DNA of 64,000 nucleotides from Saccharomonospora cyanea NA-134 (GCF_000244975.1 NZ_CM001440.1:3332325-3396324); one strand, 5' to 3'. Positions 1-8,361 are shown, counted from the first letter of the stretch. A program made the numbers and translations. Notes: generated by a model not told the origin, from the letters alone.

Positions 1-359
1 TCGTTGAGGATGAGCACCGCCGACGCCCTCGGGATTCCCGCCGCCACGTTGCCGGGGAAGCTGGAGATCCACTTCACGCCGGCTACGTTGACGTCGCCGC
101 CGATCGAGGCGGGCAGCGCGATGATGCGGGAGGTCGGCCGGTCGGGAAAGCGCAGGAAGTAGGACTGTGGGTTGACCGAGTCGCCCGCGCTGTGCAGGCG
201 GTACGTGTTCTCGACCAGCTCTACCATCTCGGGCTCCCGTCCCCGCAGAACCTGCCGCACCTGGGCACCCGGGATCACCGCGAAGGACGGCGCGGTGATC
301 GGTTCGCTCGTCGGTGGCTGTGGTACCGACGAGGCCGCGGAAGAAGAGACTGTGGGCAT
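1..359 (-). CDS. sbnB: SbnB-like 2,3-diaminopropionate biosynthesis protein (partial, C-terminus beyond left edge)
   Basis: The first 119 codons of a protein of the ornithine cyclodeaminase/mu-crystallin fold are present; the rest lies left of position 1. Residues reading YFLRFPDRP, IIALPASIGG, VKWISSFPGN and PRASAVLIL match the N-terminal part of SbnB, the NAD-dependent N-(2-amino-2-carboxyethyl)-L-glutamate dehydrogenase. In staphyloferrin B synthesis SbnB oxidises the SbnA product to L-2,3-diaminopropionate (Dap) plus 2-oxoglutarate. The ATG at 359 is 11 bp past the stop of the oxygenase gene, with a GAGGG ribosome-binding site overlapping that stop, so translation is probably coupled. An SbnA-type partner would be expected just beyond the left edge but cannot be seen. 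The family call is confident; the substrate is inferred from the family. Confidence 0.85.
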   Translation of the reverse strand, partial: MPTVSSSAASSVPQPPTSEPITAPSFAVIPGAQVRQVLRGREPEMVELVENTYRLHSAGDSVNPQSYFLRFPDRPTSRIIALPASIGGDVNVAGVKWISSFPGNVAAGIPRASAVLILN

Positions 360-370
360 CCGTGTCACCC

Positions 371-1360
371 TCACCAGAGCTGTTCGGGCGGGGTCAGGCG
401 GACCGGTTCGGCCATGCCGACTCCCACGTCGCGCGGTCCCTCGAAGGACTCCCTGCTGTGCGCCGTGCGGATGTTGTCGACGAGCATCACGTCGCCGGGC
501 TGCCACGGCTCCCGGGCGGTGTGCTCCTCGTAGACGGCGTTCAGCACGTCCACGACGTCCTTGCCTATGGGATCACCACCGCCGAAGTGCGTGTTGAACG
601 GCAGGCCGTCGGCGCCGTAGACCTCGACGAGGTACTCCCGCACCTCCGGGTCGATCGTCCACTCGTTGAGAAACGCGATCTGGTTGCACCAGCAGCGCCG
701 CCCGTTGACCGGATGCCGCACCACGGCGCTGCGCCGCTGGCGGGTGCGCAGCGTGCCGTCGGGCTGCCACGCGAACTCGATCGCGTTGGCACGGCAGTAG
801 CTCTCCACCGCCGCGCGGTCGTCGGTGCCGAACGCCTCTTCGACGGTGGCCCCGATCTCGTCGTTGTACGAGCGGGTGAGCAGCCACCCCTCCCGTTCGA
901 ACCGTTCGACCAGGTCGGTGGGCAGCGCGTCCAGCACGGTCGGGGAATCGGCCACGCCGGTGGCTCCACCTCTGGTGGGCGCGGTCAGGCACGCGAACAG
1001 CATGAGGCTGGGGAACTCCAGCCGGTAGCTCAGCTCGTGGTGCATGCACATCGGCTGGTTCGACGGCCACGTCACCGACGAGTACACGCCGTCGGCGTAG
1101 GTCTCGCGGGCGGCGAACGCTTCCCGCTCGGTCATCAGACTGTCGGCCAGCCGGTGGAAGACGGTGCCGACCGCGGTCACGTCGCGGAGCCCGAGCCCGC
1201 GCACCAGGACCGAGCCGTACTCGTCGACCACGCTGCGCAGGGCATCGCGGTGCCCGGACACCCACGTCACCGGGTCCGTGACGGCGCCGGTCCGCAGCAC
1301 GGGCGGTTTACCGGGTTGAACGTCCACATCGAGCAGCGATGCGGCGGAGGCGGACAACAT
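371..1360 (-). CDS. SyrP/TauD-like Fe(II)/2-oxoglutarate-dependent oxygenase
   Basis: A 329-residue non-haem iron oxygenase of the TauD/clavaminate synthase-like superfamily. The iron ligands fit an H-x-E...H triad: His107-x-Glu109 in MHHELSY and a distal His301 in NIRTAHSRESFEGPR, with Arg310 placed to hold 2-oxoglutarate. An HxE instead of HxD pair and the VDNIRTAHSRESFEGPR context are typical of SyrP-like hydroxylases, which act on carrier-bound amino acids such as Asp in NRPS pathways. It lies 11 bp after the NRPS gene and just before sbnB, in the same operon. The likely role is beta-hydroxylation of a residue loaded on one of the two neighbouring carrier proteins. The start at 1360 is chosen for its AGGAG site; the reading frame stays open far upstream but overlaps the NRPS. 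The substrate is unknown. Confidence 0.85.
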   Translation of the reverse strand: MLSASAASLLDVDVQPGKPPVLRTGAVTDPVTWVSGHRDALRSVVDEYGSVLVRGLGLRDVTAVGTVFHRLADSLMTEREAFAARETYADGVYSSVTWPSNQPMCMHHELSYRLEFPSLMLFACLTAPTRGGATGVADSPTVLDALPTDLVERFEREGWLLTRSYNDEIGATVEEAFGTDDRAAVESYCRANAIEFAWQPDGTLRTRQRRSAVVRHPVNGRRCWCNQIAFLNEWTIDPEVREYLVEVYGADGLPFNTHFGGGDPIGKDVVDVLNAVYEEHTAREPWQPGDVMLVDNIRTAHSRESFEGPRDVGVGMAEPVRLTPPEQLW

Positions 1361-1371
1361 CTGGTCTCCTT

Positions 1372-3933
1372 TCAACTGCCGTGGAAGCAGGATGCTGTGT
1401 CCGGTTCGGTCAGCTGGTGCAGCAGTCGGGGGTGGTGGGCGGACCGGTCGTCCACCAGGCGGGCCAGGTCGGCCAGCACCGGATGCCGGGTGATGTCCGT
1501 CAGCGACACGGCGCGGTCCAGCGCGATCGCCAAGCGCACGGCCGACAGTGACGTGCCACCACGTTCGAAGAAGTGGTCGCGCGTGGTGATCTGGTCGGGC
1601 GGGATACCGAGCACCGTCGCCCACGCGGCCGCGAGGCGCCGTTCGGTGGCTGTGTCCGGCGCGGCAGTGTCGCGCTCGGCAGTGTCGGGCTCGGCGCCGT
1701 CGAGGCTCGCCGCTCGTGTCGTGAGAGTCTTTCTGTCGATCTTGCCGTTGCCGGTCAGCGGCAGACTGCCTTGCCACTGGAAGACCGACGGCACCATGTA
1801 CTCGGGCAGGGAGCGGGCCAGGCGGTCCCGCAGCGTGGTGGCTTCGAGCGGCCGTCCGCCCGAGTAGAAGGCGACGAGGCGGGCGCTGCGCCCCGAGGGG
1901 GCGTCGACCACCACGGCGCCGTCCCGGACGCCGGGCACCCGGAGCAGCGCGTTCTCGACCTCGCCGAGCTCGATGCGGAACCCGCGGATCTTCACCTGGG
2001 TGTCGCGGCGGCCGAGGAATTCCAGCTTGCCGTCGGGACGCCACCGACCGTGGTCGCCGCTGCGATACAGCCGCGCGCCCGCACGATACGGGTCGGCGAG
2101 GAACGCCTTTCGGGTGCGGTCCGGGTCGTTGACGTAGCCGCGTCCCACGCACACACCGGAGAACACGATCTCGCCGGGAGCGCCGAGCGGGACGAGGGAC
2201 AGGTCCTCGTCGACGACGTAGGCGGTGACGTTGTTGACAAGCCGTCCGATGGGGATCCGCTCCGAATCCGGCGCCCGGTGCATCACCTCGTGGTTGGTGT
2301 CGTCCGATGTCTCGGTCAGACCGTAGGCGTTCACCAGGGCAACGCCGGGCTGGGCCGCGAACCAGCGCCGCACGAGCTCCGGCTTGAGCGCCTCGCCGGT
2401 GACCGACACGCACCGCAGATCAGGCAGCTCCCGGGGGGTGCGTTCGAGGCAGGACAGCACCACGTCGAGATACGACGGCACCACCTGGAACACGGCGACG
2501 TGGCCGGAGACGATCGTGTCGACGAACCGCTGGGCGTCGAGAATGGTGTCCTGGTCGATCAGCAACGTCCGGCCGCCCACCACGAGCGCGGAGACGAGTT
2601 GCCACAGCGAGATGTCGAAGCACTGCGGCGCGGTCTGGGCGACCACGTCGCCCTCGCGGACGCCCAGGTCGTCGATCTTGGCGTGGACGTGGTTGACCAG
2701 GCCCGCGTGTTCACACATCGCGCCCTTCGGTTCCCCGGTGGATCCGGAGGTGAAGTAGATGTAGGCGAGCGCCTCCGGGGCGACGGCGACGCCGAGATTG
2801 CCGTCGGCGGTGTTCGGGGATCCGGCGGCGTCGTCGATCGCGTCGGCGAAGACCACCCGGACACCGGGCAGGGTGGCAAGCGCCCCCTCGAGCGAGATGG
2901 TGCTGCCCGCCTCGGTCAGCACGAGGGTGCAACCGGCGCGGGTGAGTGTGGTGGTGATGCGGTCGGCCGGGAAGTGCGGCTCGATCGGCAGGTAGGCGCC
3001 ACCGGCCTTGAAGATCCCGAGCACCGCCGCCAGCCAGTCGAGATCGCGTTCGGTGACCACCGCCACCGGCTCCTCACGGTGCAGTCCCTCGGCGAGCAGG
3101 GCACGACCCACCGCGTTGGCGCGGTCGTTGAGTTCTCGGTACGTCCAGCTCTTCTCGCCGTGCACGGCGGCGACAGCCTCGGGGTGGGCCCGGACGCGTT
3201 CCTCGAACAGTTCGTGGACACGGCGGTCCGGCAACCGGCGGTGCGGCCCGCCGAGACCGTCGATCTGGAGGCGCCGTTCCTCGGCCGACAGCAGGCTCTG
3301 CCGCCCGTGCCGGGCGTCCGGGTCGCTCGCCAGCAGCATGAGCGCGGTGAGGTGGTATCCGGCGATCCTGGCGGCGGCATCCGCGTCGAGGACGTCGGTC
3401 CGGTACCGCAGCCGCAGCGTGAGTCCCCTCTCATGACGCGGGAAGCTCACCCCGAGCGCGATGTCCTCGATGACAGTGTCCCCGGTGTCGTCCGGATCGA
3501 ACACCGTCTCGAACGGCGGCGGCGTCACGCCCAGCTCGCGCTGGAGGTCGTCGATCGAGACGTTCTGGTGTGCCAGCAGGTCCGACTCTGCGGATCGGAC
3601 GTCTGCCAGCATCTCCCGCCACGACACCGCTCCCGTGGTGAGCCTGCACGGCAACGGCGAGCCACTCGCGGCGACGTAGCCGGTGACGACGTCGCGGTCG
3701 CCGGACAGTGCGGCCAGCACCCGGGCGTGGGCGGCCAGCAGTACCGGACGCAGCGGCACTCCCAGCTCACCGGCGAGCCGGTCCAGGGCGGTGACGAGGT
3801 CGTCGGAGACCGCCTCCTCGTGGACGGCCACACCCGCGACCGGATCGAGGGTCCACCGGGGGACGGCCGTGCGGCCCCCGGTTTCGCAGACCGTACGCCA
3901 GTACTCGCGGTCGGACACCGTGGACATGCGCAT
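1372..3933 (-). CDS. NRPS with half-condensation, adenylation and carrier domains
   Basis: An 853-residue synthetase. Residues 1-230 resemble only the C-terminal half of a condensation domain: there is no HHxxxDG motif, but an AHQNVSIDDL segment matches the late C6 region. The adenylation domain spans about 238-760, with P-loop YFTSGSTGEPKG (394-405), NAYGLTET (535-542), YRSGDHGRW, GRRDTQVKIRGFRIE and the C-terminal lysine in LTGNGKIDRK. A carrier domain follows, with the phosphopantetheine serine in FFERGGTSLS. By-eye alignment to GrsA gives the pocket residues D440, I441, W444, S487, S510, T512, A536, D544, D545 and K. Two acidic residues at the 330/331 positions suit a basic side chain, consistent with Dap from the neighbouring sbnB. 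The start at 3933 has an AAGGAC site; the open frame continues to 4044 but overlaps the upstream gene. Confidence 0.88.
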   Translation of the reverse strand: MRMSTVSDREYWRTVCETGGRTAVPRWTLDPVAGVAVHEEAVSDDLVTALDRLAGELGVPLRPVLLAAHARVLAALSGDRDVVTGYVAASGSPLPCRLTTGAVSWREMLADVRSAESDLLAHQNVSIDDLQRELGVTPPPFETVFDPDDTGDTVIEDIALGVSFPRHERGLTLRLRYRTDVLDADAAARIAGYHLTALMLLASDPDARHGRQSLLSAEERRLQIDGLGGPHRRLPDRRVHELFEERVRAHPEAVAAVHGEKSWTYRELNDRANAVGRALLAEGLHREEPVAVVTERDLDWLAAVLGIFKAGGAYLPIEPHFPADRITTTLTRAGCTLVLTEAGSTISLEGALATLPGVRVVFADAIDDAAGSPNTADGNLGVAVAPEALAYIYFTSGSTGEPKGAMCEHAGLVNHVHAKIDDLGVREGDVVAQTAPQCFDISLWQLVSALVVGGRTLLIDQDTILDAQRFVDTIVSGHVAVFQVVPSYLDVVLSCLERTPRELPDLRCVSVTGEALKPELVRRWFAAQPGVALVNAYGLTETSDDTNHEVMHRAPDSERIPIGRLVNNVTAYVVDEDLSLVPLGAPGEIVFSGVCVGRGYVNDPDRTRKAFLADPYRAGARLYRSGDHGRWRPDGKLEFLGRRDTQVKIRGFRIELGEVENALLRVPGVRDGAVVVDAPSGRSARLVAFYSGGRPLEATTLRDRLARSLPEYMVPSVFQWQGSLPLTGNGKIDRKTLTTRAASLDGAEPDTAERDTAAPDTATERRLAAAWATVLGIPPDQITTRDHFFERGGTSLSAVRLAIALDRAVSLTDITRHPVLADLARLVDDRSAHHPRLLHQLTEPDTASCFHGS

Positions 3934-3991
3934 CGGTCCGTCCTTCCCCGACCGGAGCCGTGTCCGCTGCGGTCGTGCCGGTACCGGAGTC

Positions 3992-6475
3992 TCATGCGGG
4001 CTGACAGGTGAGGGCATCTCGCATCTCCGTGGCCGGGTTTCCACCCCACCGCGCGTGTTGCGGCACCTCCTCGCCCTTCATGAGGAACGAGTCGGGGGCG
4101 AGGATCACGTCGTCGTGCATCGTCACGCCGTAGTGCGTCAGGGAGCCCACACCGAGGGTGCAGCGCGAACCGATCGTCACGTGGTCGGACTTGAACGTGC
4201 CGTCCTCCTGCGAATGGCACTGGATCTTGCTGCCCGCGTTGAGGGTGCAGTCGTCCCCGATCGTGGTCAGGGTGCGCTCGGTTATGAAGCAGCCGTCGTC
4301 GAGCAGCCTTCTGCCGACCCGTACGCCCAGCATCCGCCAGACAAGACTCTTGAACGGCGTTCCGTTGAAGAAGTCGAGGTAGGTGTCGGGCACCTTCCAG
4401 AAGCGTTCGTGCCACCAGAAGTACGGCTGATAGATCGAGCACAGCCGGGGCCGCAACCGGCCGAACTTCAGCAGGACGCGTTCCACGAGGACGTGGTACA
4501 GCGCGGTGACCACGAGAGTGAGCGAGAGGAACGCCGCCACCAGCAGTTCAGCGTGACCACCGGACAGGTTGGTCACCACGAAGGAGAGCACGGTGAGGAT
4601 GAGAATGTGCAGCCAGCGGATGAACAACCCCACGCCCATCGTGCGGACGTTGTAGCGGTTCTTCGCCGACAGGCGCCTGCGGAACTCCTCACCCGTGCGC
4701 AGGTGGTCGAAGCTGGTGTCCCGCTCCACGGTCCGGGGAATCTCGAAACTCGGTGAGCCGAGCAGTCCCACGTCCTCCCTGACCGGGCCGTCGAGCGGGA
4801 CCATCACCTTGGTCGCCAGCAGGCAGTTGTCGCCCGTCCTGCCACCCGCGGGATAGAAGACCTGGTTTCCGAGGAAGTTGTGCGCCCCGATCGAGGTGGG
4901 CAGCAGCCGGAACGAGGTGCTGGAGTACTCCGCGTTCATGAACGACAGCCCGTCGGCGACCATCGTTCCACGGCCGACGGAACTCAGAAACGGCGTCTCG
5001 TGCTGCACCGCCGAGCCGAAGTTCGACCCGGTCTGTTCGACATGCGACAGGTTGTAGCCGATGCCGCGCAGGTAGTGGACGATGTAGGAACTGTCACCGA
5101 ACAGCCAGACGAAGAACCTGCTGTTGGAAAACCGCGCGATCGTCCGGTGCAACGAGTAGTGCACGCCGTACAGCGGGTAGGCCTTCCCCGGTCTGAGGGC
5201 GAGGTTCATCAGGCGCGGCAGGACGGCCACCGCCACCAGGCCGACGAGCACGAAGGCCGCGAACAGGGCCGAGGACAGGATCACGGCGACGAGGTAGGGA
5301 CGCGGGGTCAGCAGGTTTTCCTGTTCCGGCCCCAGCACCGTCCCCATCTCCGGCACTCCGGCGAGCAGCATGTACACGCCTCCCACGGACAGAGGCACGA
5401 ACACGAAGCACACCCGGACCAAGGAAAGGAAGCCGTACATGATGCGGCGCATCGGGCGGTCCGGGGATGGCTCCACACGGATGTAGTCCACCTCCGTCGG
5501 TTGGGCCGGGGAACCGTGCCAGCGTTGCCCGTTCGGTACCGCTCCTCCCCGGTGCAGTGAGGACGAGTGACCGAGTTGCGCACCGTCGCCGATCGACGTG
5601 TCGATGTCGAGCACGGTGTGCTCACCCACAAACGCCTCGCGTCCGAGCGTGACGCGGCCGGTTTGGAGCGTGCCCTCGTGCGCCCGGTAACCGAGGAAGA
5701 ACGAGTCCTTGCGGATCACCGTGTCGCTGCCGATCTCGAGCAGGTCCGTGCAGACCGGCACGTGCTTCGACAGGATCGTGACACGCTTGCCGATGCGAGC
5801 ACCGAGTGCCCTCAGGTACAGCACGTACAACGGGTTGCCGACGAACAGGATGATCGGGTTGGCGTGCAGCAGCGCCTTCACCGTCCAGAAACGCAGGTAG
5901 GCGGGGCTCCACGCGCGGATTTCCCGAGGCTTCCACCGCCCGATGAGGATCCATTTCGCCAGGATCGGCAAGACACACATCCCGGTCAGTCCGGCGCTGC
6001 CGACCACGACGGCGCGCAGGTAGATGTGCAGTAGGTCTCCGCCCGTGGAGATCCAGGCGTAGCCGCGTTCGGCGACCAGGGCGGCCAGCATCGAGTACGC
6101 GAGGAAGATGGCGGCCTGCAGCACGCCGCAGAGGATGTAAGCCCGTGTGCTCGTCCGACGTGTGTCCTCCGTGGCCGGGACGGGGGCGAGTGCACGGGTC
6201 TCGGCCGGGGTGACCGAGACATCGGCGAGCGCGGTCGTGAGGCTTTTGATCGTGGGATGTCGGTAGATGTCCTTCATCGACACCGACGGCAGATCCGGGT
6301 GTTTCCTGACTCGCGCGCAGAACTGCGCCATGAGCAGTGAGTTGGCACCGAGATCACGGAAGAAATGACTGTCGGCGGATACCGCGTCGACACGCACCAC
6401 CTCGGCCAAAAGCGTGGACAGGCTCGTCTCCAATCGATCGCCGCTGAGGACGACCTCTTCCGCGTTCACGGCCAT
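3992..6475 (-). CDS. Carrier-protein plus membrane hexapeptide-repeat protein, like the C-terminal part of Pls/PosA poly-amino-acid synthetases
   Basis: An 827-residue protein. Residues 15-90 are an acyl carrier domain with the attachment Ser46 in DLGANSLLMAQ. Three blocks then alternate with membrane segments. A hydrophobic pair at about 115-190 precedes a left-handed beta-helix hexapeptide block (ARIGKRVTIL to VLDIDTSIGDGAQLG). A second membrane pair precedes a middle block, and a third precedes a C-terminal hexapeptide block (GDDCTLNAGSKIQ to MKGEEVPQHARWGGNPA). This is the layout of the terminal region of epsilon-poly-L-lysine synthetase (T-TM-C1-TM-C2-TM-C3), where the soluble blocks join amino acids iteratively. 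The usual N-terminal adenylation domain is missing and sits on the next gene instead. The start at 6475 has an AGGGGA site. It is the first gene of the visible operon. Homology is firm; polymerase activity is inferred. Confidence 0.82.
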   Translation of the reverse strand: MAVNAEEVVLSGDRLETSLSTLLAEVVRVDAVSADSHFFRDLGANSLLMAQFCARVRKHPDLPSVSMKDIYRHPTIKSLTTALADVSVTPAETRALAPVPATEDTRRTSTRAYILCGVLQAAIFLAYSMLAALVAERGYAWISTGGDLLHIYLRAVVVGSAGLTGMCVLPILAKWILIGRWKPREIRAWSPAYLRFWTVKALLHANPIILFVGNPLYVLYLRALGARIGKRVTILSKHVPVCTDLLEIGSDTVIRKDSFFLGYRAHEGTLQTGRVTLGREAFVGEHTVLDIDTSIGDGAQLGHSSSLHRGGAVPNGQRWHGSPAQPTEVDYIRVEPSPDRPMRRIMYGFLSLVRVCFVFVPLSVGGVYMLLAGVPEMGTVLGPEQENLLTPRPYLVAVILSSALFAAFVLVGLVAVAVLPRLMNLALRPGKAYPLYGVHYSLHRTIARFSNSRFFVWLFGDSSYIVHYLRGIGYNLSHVEQTGSNFGSAVQHETPFLSSVGRGTMVADGLSFMNAEYSSTSFRLLPTSIGAHNFLGNQVFYPAGGRTGDNCLLATKVMVPLDGPVREDVGLLGSPSFEIPRTVERDTSFDHLRTGEEFRRRLSAKNRYNVRTMGVGLFIRWLHILILTVLSFVVTNLSGGHAELLVAAFLSLTLVVTALYHVLVERVLLKFGRLRPRLCSIYQPYFWWHERFWKVPDTYLDFFNGTPFKSLVWRMLGVRVGRRLLDDGCFITERTLTTIGDDCTLNAGSKIQCHSQEDGTFKSDHVTIGSRCTLGVGSLTHYGVTMHDDVILAPDSFLMKGEEVPQHARWGGNPATEMRDALTCQPA

Positions 6476-6496
6476 GTAGTTCCCCTTGTCTCCCGG

Positions 6497-6527
6497 TCGA
6501 CACGGATTGTTTTCCGTTCGACACGGA
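6497..6527. promoter_or_regulatory. Tandem TCGACACGGA direct repeat, candidate operator of the NRPS operon
   Basis: TCGACACGGA occurs at 6497-6506 and again at 6518-6527. The repeats start 21 bp apart (two helical turns) and lie 21 to 52 bp before the ATG at 6475, reading on the minus strand. The second copy also forms a short inverted repeat, TCGACA...TGTCGA, at 6518-6534. Position and helical phasing fit a dimeric or tandem repressor site in the promoter or leader. No regulator gene is visible nearby. Confidence 0.45.
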
Positions 6528-6787
6528 ATGTCGAGACGAGACATCCGCCGTGTTGGCGACGAATCACTGGTGCACCCCCTGCGGGTCGCGAAGGGTGGCG
6601 CCTGACGAACCCTGTGTCGGCATTTTTCCACATCGGTCCAGTCGCCGCTGCGGGCTGGGAAAAGCCGGCCCGACGACGTGTCGGGTTCGGTCAGCCTCCC
6701 GGACCGAAAAGCCTGGAACCCGGCAGCCGAACATGGACGATCGCCTGTTCGCAGGGTTTGCCGTGCCGTCCGCGTGGCGATGGTGCA

Positions 6788-6813
6788 CAAATCCGTGCGA
6801 GGGCACGGATTTG
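6788..6813. promoter_or_regulatory. Perfect 11-bp inverted repeat with 4-nt loop
   Basis: CAAATCCGTGC at 6788-6798 and GCACGGATTTG at 6803-6813 are exact reverse complements around GAGG. No T-tract follows on either strand, so an operator or a structured RNA is as likely as a terminator. The core ATCCGTG reappears in the TCCGTGTCGA repeats nearer the operon start (6497-6527, minus strand), and GTGCGGATT follows at 6821-6829. All may be variants of one binding site. Confidence 0.45.
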
Positions 6814-7317
6814 CGTGTTCGTGCGGATTGTTGCCGCTGGTCTCGTGGTGGTGGAATCGACACTGGGCTTCGGGCCGCGCTGCCCACGACGCCCTCTCGC
6901 ATCTCCCTAGAAGAACGACAGTTGTTCAGTCCACTGAGTTTGATCGCTCTGAGAACGATCATTTCGCGCCGCCGCTGCCCCAGGGCCGGCATCGGGAATC
7001 CGGTGTCTTCTCGGAACGCGATGCGCACCTATTAAGAGACTCTTGTTTCCTAGTGATGTCAAGATGACCTGTGCCAAGTCATGAAATTTCTTCTTCCATC
7101 CCGGTGCTGTCACCCGTTCGCGAGGTCGTCCACGAGACCGGCTTCGACGACGAACGCCCCACCCGAAGCCCCGGTTTCGACGCATGTGCGGCCTGTCCAT
7201 GACCGGCGACGGCCAGAACACCCTCGCCAGCATCGAAGCGAAGTTCGACGGCCGCTTCGAGTGCTACGCCGCGCCGCACTGCTCGGTCGCGAATCCGCAT
7301 GACCAGCACAACTCGGC

Positions 7318-8361
7318 TCACTCGGAGAGTTCTTCGTTCAAGGTCGCGAAATGTGCGACCGTCCCGGCGATCGCGTGTAGATAGTGGTCCAGCACGACAC
7401 GGTTGACGTTGTCCAAGCGATCGCAGGCTGCGTGGAAGCACCGGTCGAACACCTGGCCCGCCTGACCACCCCAGTTCCGAGCCTGCTCCTGGCTCTTCAC
7501 CGCGCTGTCACCGTTCTCGGCACCTCCGGAGGGGATACCTGCCTCGACGAACGGCGACTCGTCGTCTCCGACGAACTCGGTGATCTCCGCCTTCACTCCC
7601 GTTGTCGCCAGCTGATCGGCGAGGACGCGTCCAACCGTTGCGGAACCGGGAGGTCCCGATGCCGACTCGTCGTGCCCCACACCGCCCTGCACCATGTAAC
7701 CGCCGTTCGGGGAGGCCACCATGTCCACGTTCAGATAAAGCATGATCTTGCGGCGATCGTCGGTCGAAAGGCTCTCCACGTATCCCGTCGAGCCCTCCAA
7801 GCCGGTCTCCTCGGAACCGAAGAAGGCGAACCTGACAGCGTTACGCACGGGAGGAGAAGCACCGAGGCGGTCCGCGATTTCCAGCAGCGTAGCCACGCCA
7901 GAACCGTTGTCGACGATACCCGGGCCGTTCTTCACCGAATCCAGATGCGCCCCGATCACTACCACGCGTCCTGGATCTCCGGTGCGGGTCTGCGCGATGA
8001 CGTTCGGTAGCATCACCCGCCCTCCACCATGCTCCTGGGCCACATAGTTCGGGGTTTCCACGTCGTAACCGGCGCGACGCAGAGCGCCGACGACGTAGTC
8101 GACGCTCGCCGCGAACCCGGGGCTGGGGGAAGCTCGATTGCCGCCGTTCTCGTCGGCGATTCTCTGCAATGCCTGAAGGTGGGCGAACGCTCCGCTTTCG
8201 CTCACGTCATCCTTCAGCTCTTGCGCCAGTCGCCCATCCGTCACCGGACCATCGGTGCTTGGTGGCTCCGGGTTCGTGGCACCGCAGGCCGAGAGAGGCA
8301 AGGCGATGATCAACGCTATCGCGAGTCGGAGGCCTCGGGATGGCCGCGACGGCAAGTACAA
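7318..8361 (-). CDS. Secreted lipoprotein M28-family zinc aminopeptidase
   Basis: A 347-residue peptidase of the Streptomyces griseus aminopeptidase/Vibrio leucine aminopeptidase type, removing N-terminal residues from peptides outside the cell. An N-terminal hydrophobic stretch ends in the lipobox LSACG, so it should be lipid-anchored. The two-zinc site is readable: His in GAHLDSV, Asp in GIVDNGSG, the Glu pair in GSEETGLE, Asp in YLNVDM, and a late His in RCFHAACDRLDN. The start is a TTG at 8361, supported by GGGAGGT seven bases upstream; no better ATG or GTG exists. It stands alone between two non-coding stretches. Substrate preference cannot be told from sequence. Confidence 0.9.
   Translation of the reverse strand: MYLPSRPSRGLRLAIALIIALPLSACGATNPEPPSTDGPVTDGRLAQELKDDVSESGAFAHLQALQRIADENGGNRASPSPGFAASVDYVVGALRRAGYDVETPNYVAQEHGGGRVMLPNVIAQTRTGDPGRVVVIGAHLDSVKNGPGIVDNGSGVATLLEIADRLGASPPVRNAVRFAFFGSEETGLEGSTGYVESLSTDDRRKIMLYLNVDMVASPNGGYMVQGGVGHDESASGPPGSATVGRVLADQLATTGVKAEITEFVGDDESPFVEAGIPSGGAENGDSAVKSQEQARNWGGQAGQVFDRCFHAACDRLDNVNRVVLDHYLHAIAGTVAHFATLNEELSE

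Larger units (their letters stand above)
6476..7317. other. 842-bp non-coding region upstream of the NRPS operon
   Basis: No convincing gene. Open frames here, such as those over 6564-7028 on the minus strand and 6678-7067 on the plus strand, have low-complexity Arg/Ser/Pro composition and no good ribosome-binding site. The region should contain the promoter of the minus-strand operon starting at 6475. It holds a direct repeat at 6497-6527, a perfect hairpin at 6788-6813, and a possible short plus-strand frame from a GTG at 7071 to 7202 (43 codons, ending in a CxxC). These are described separately. Confidence 0.6.

Noticed and set aside
371-2413. 680-residue minus-strand open frame as one protein
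   Set aside because: Only the part from 1360 downward has oxygenase motifs; upstream residues are the NRPS in another frame.
1573-4011. 812-residue plus-strand frame opposite the NRPS
   Set aside because: It is antisense to clear NRPS motifs and is His/Arg/Gly-rich without any domain; a typical G+C shadow.
6476-6560. IdeR/Fur-type iron box before the Dap NRPS operon (as for a siderophore)
   Set aside because: No TTAGGTTAG-like or GATAAT-type palindrome is present, so iron control is not supported.
6564-7028. Minus-strand 154-residue frame upstream of the operon
   Set aside because: No ribosome-binding site, atypical composition, and it spans the hairpin.
7184-7384. Plus-strand 66-residue Cys-containing frame
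   Set aside because: It overlaps the end of the peptidase gene on the other strand and has no start signal or modifying enzyme.
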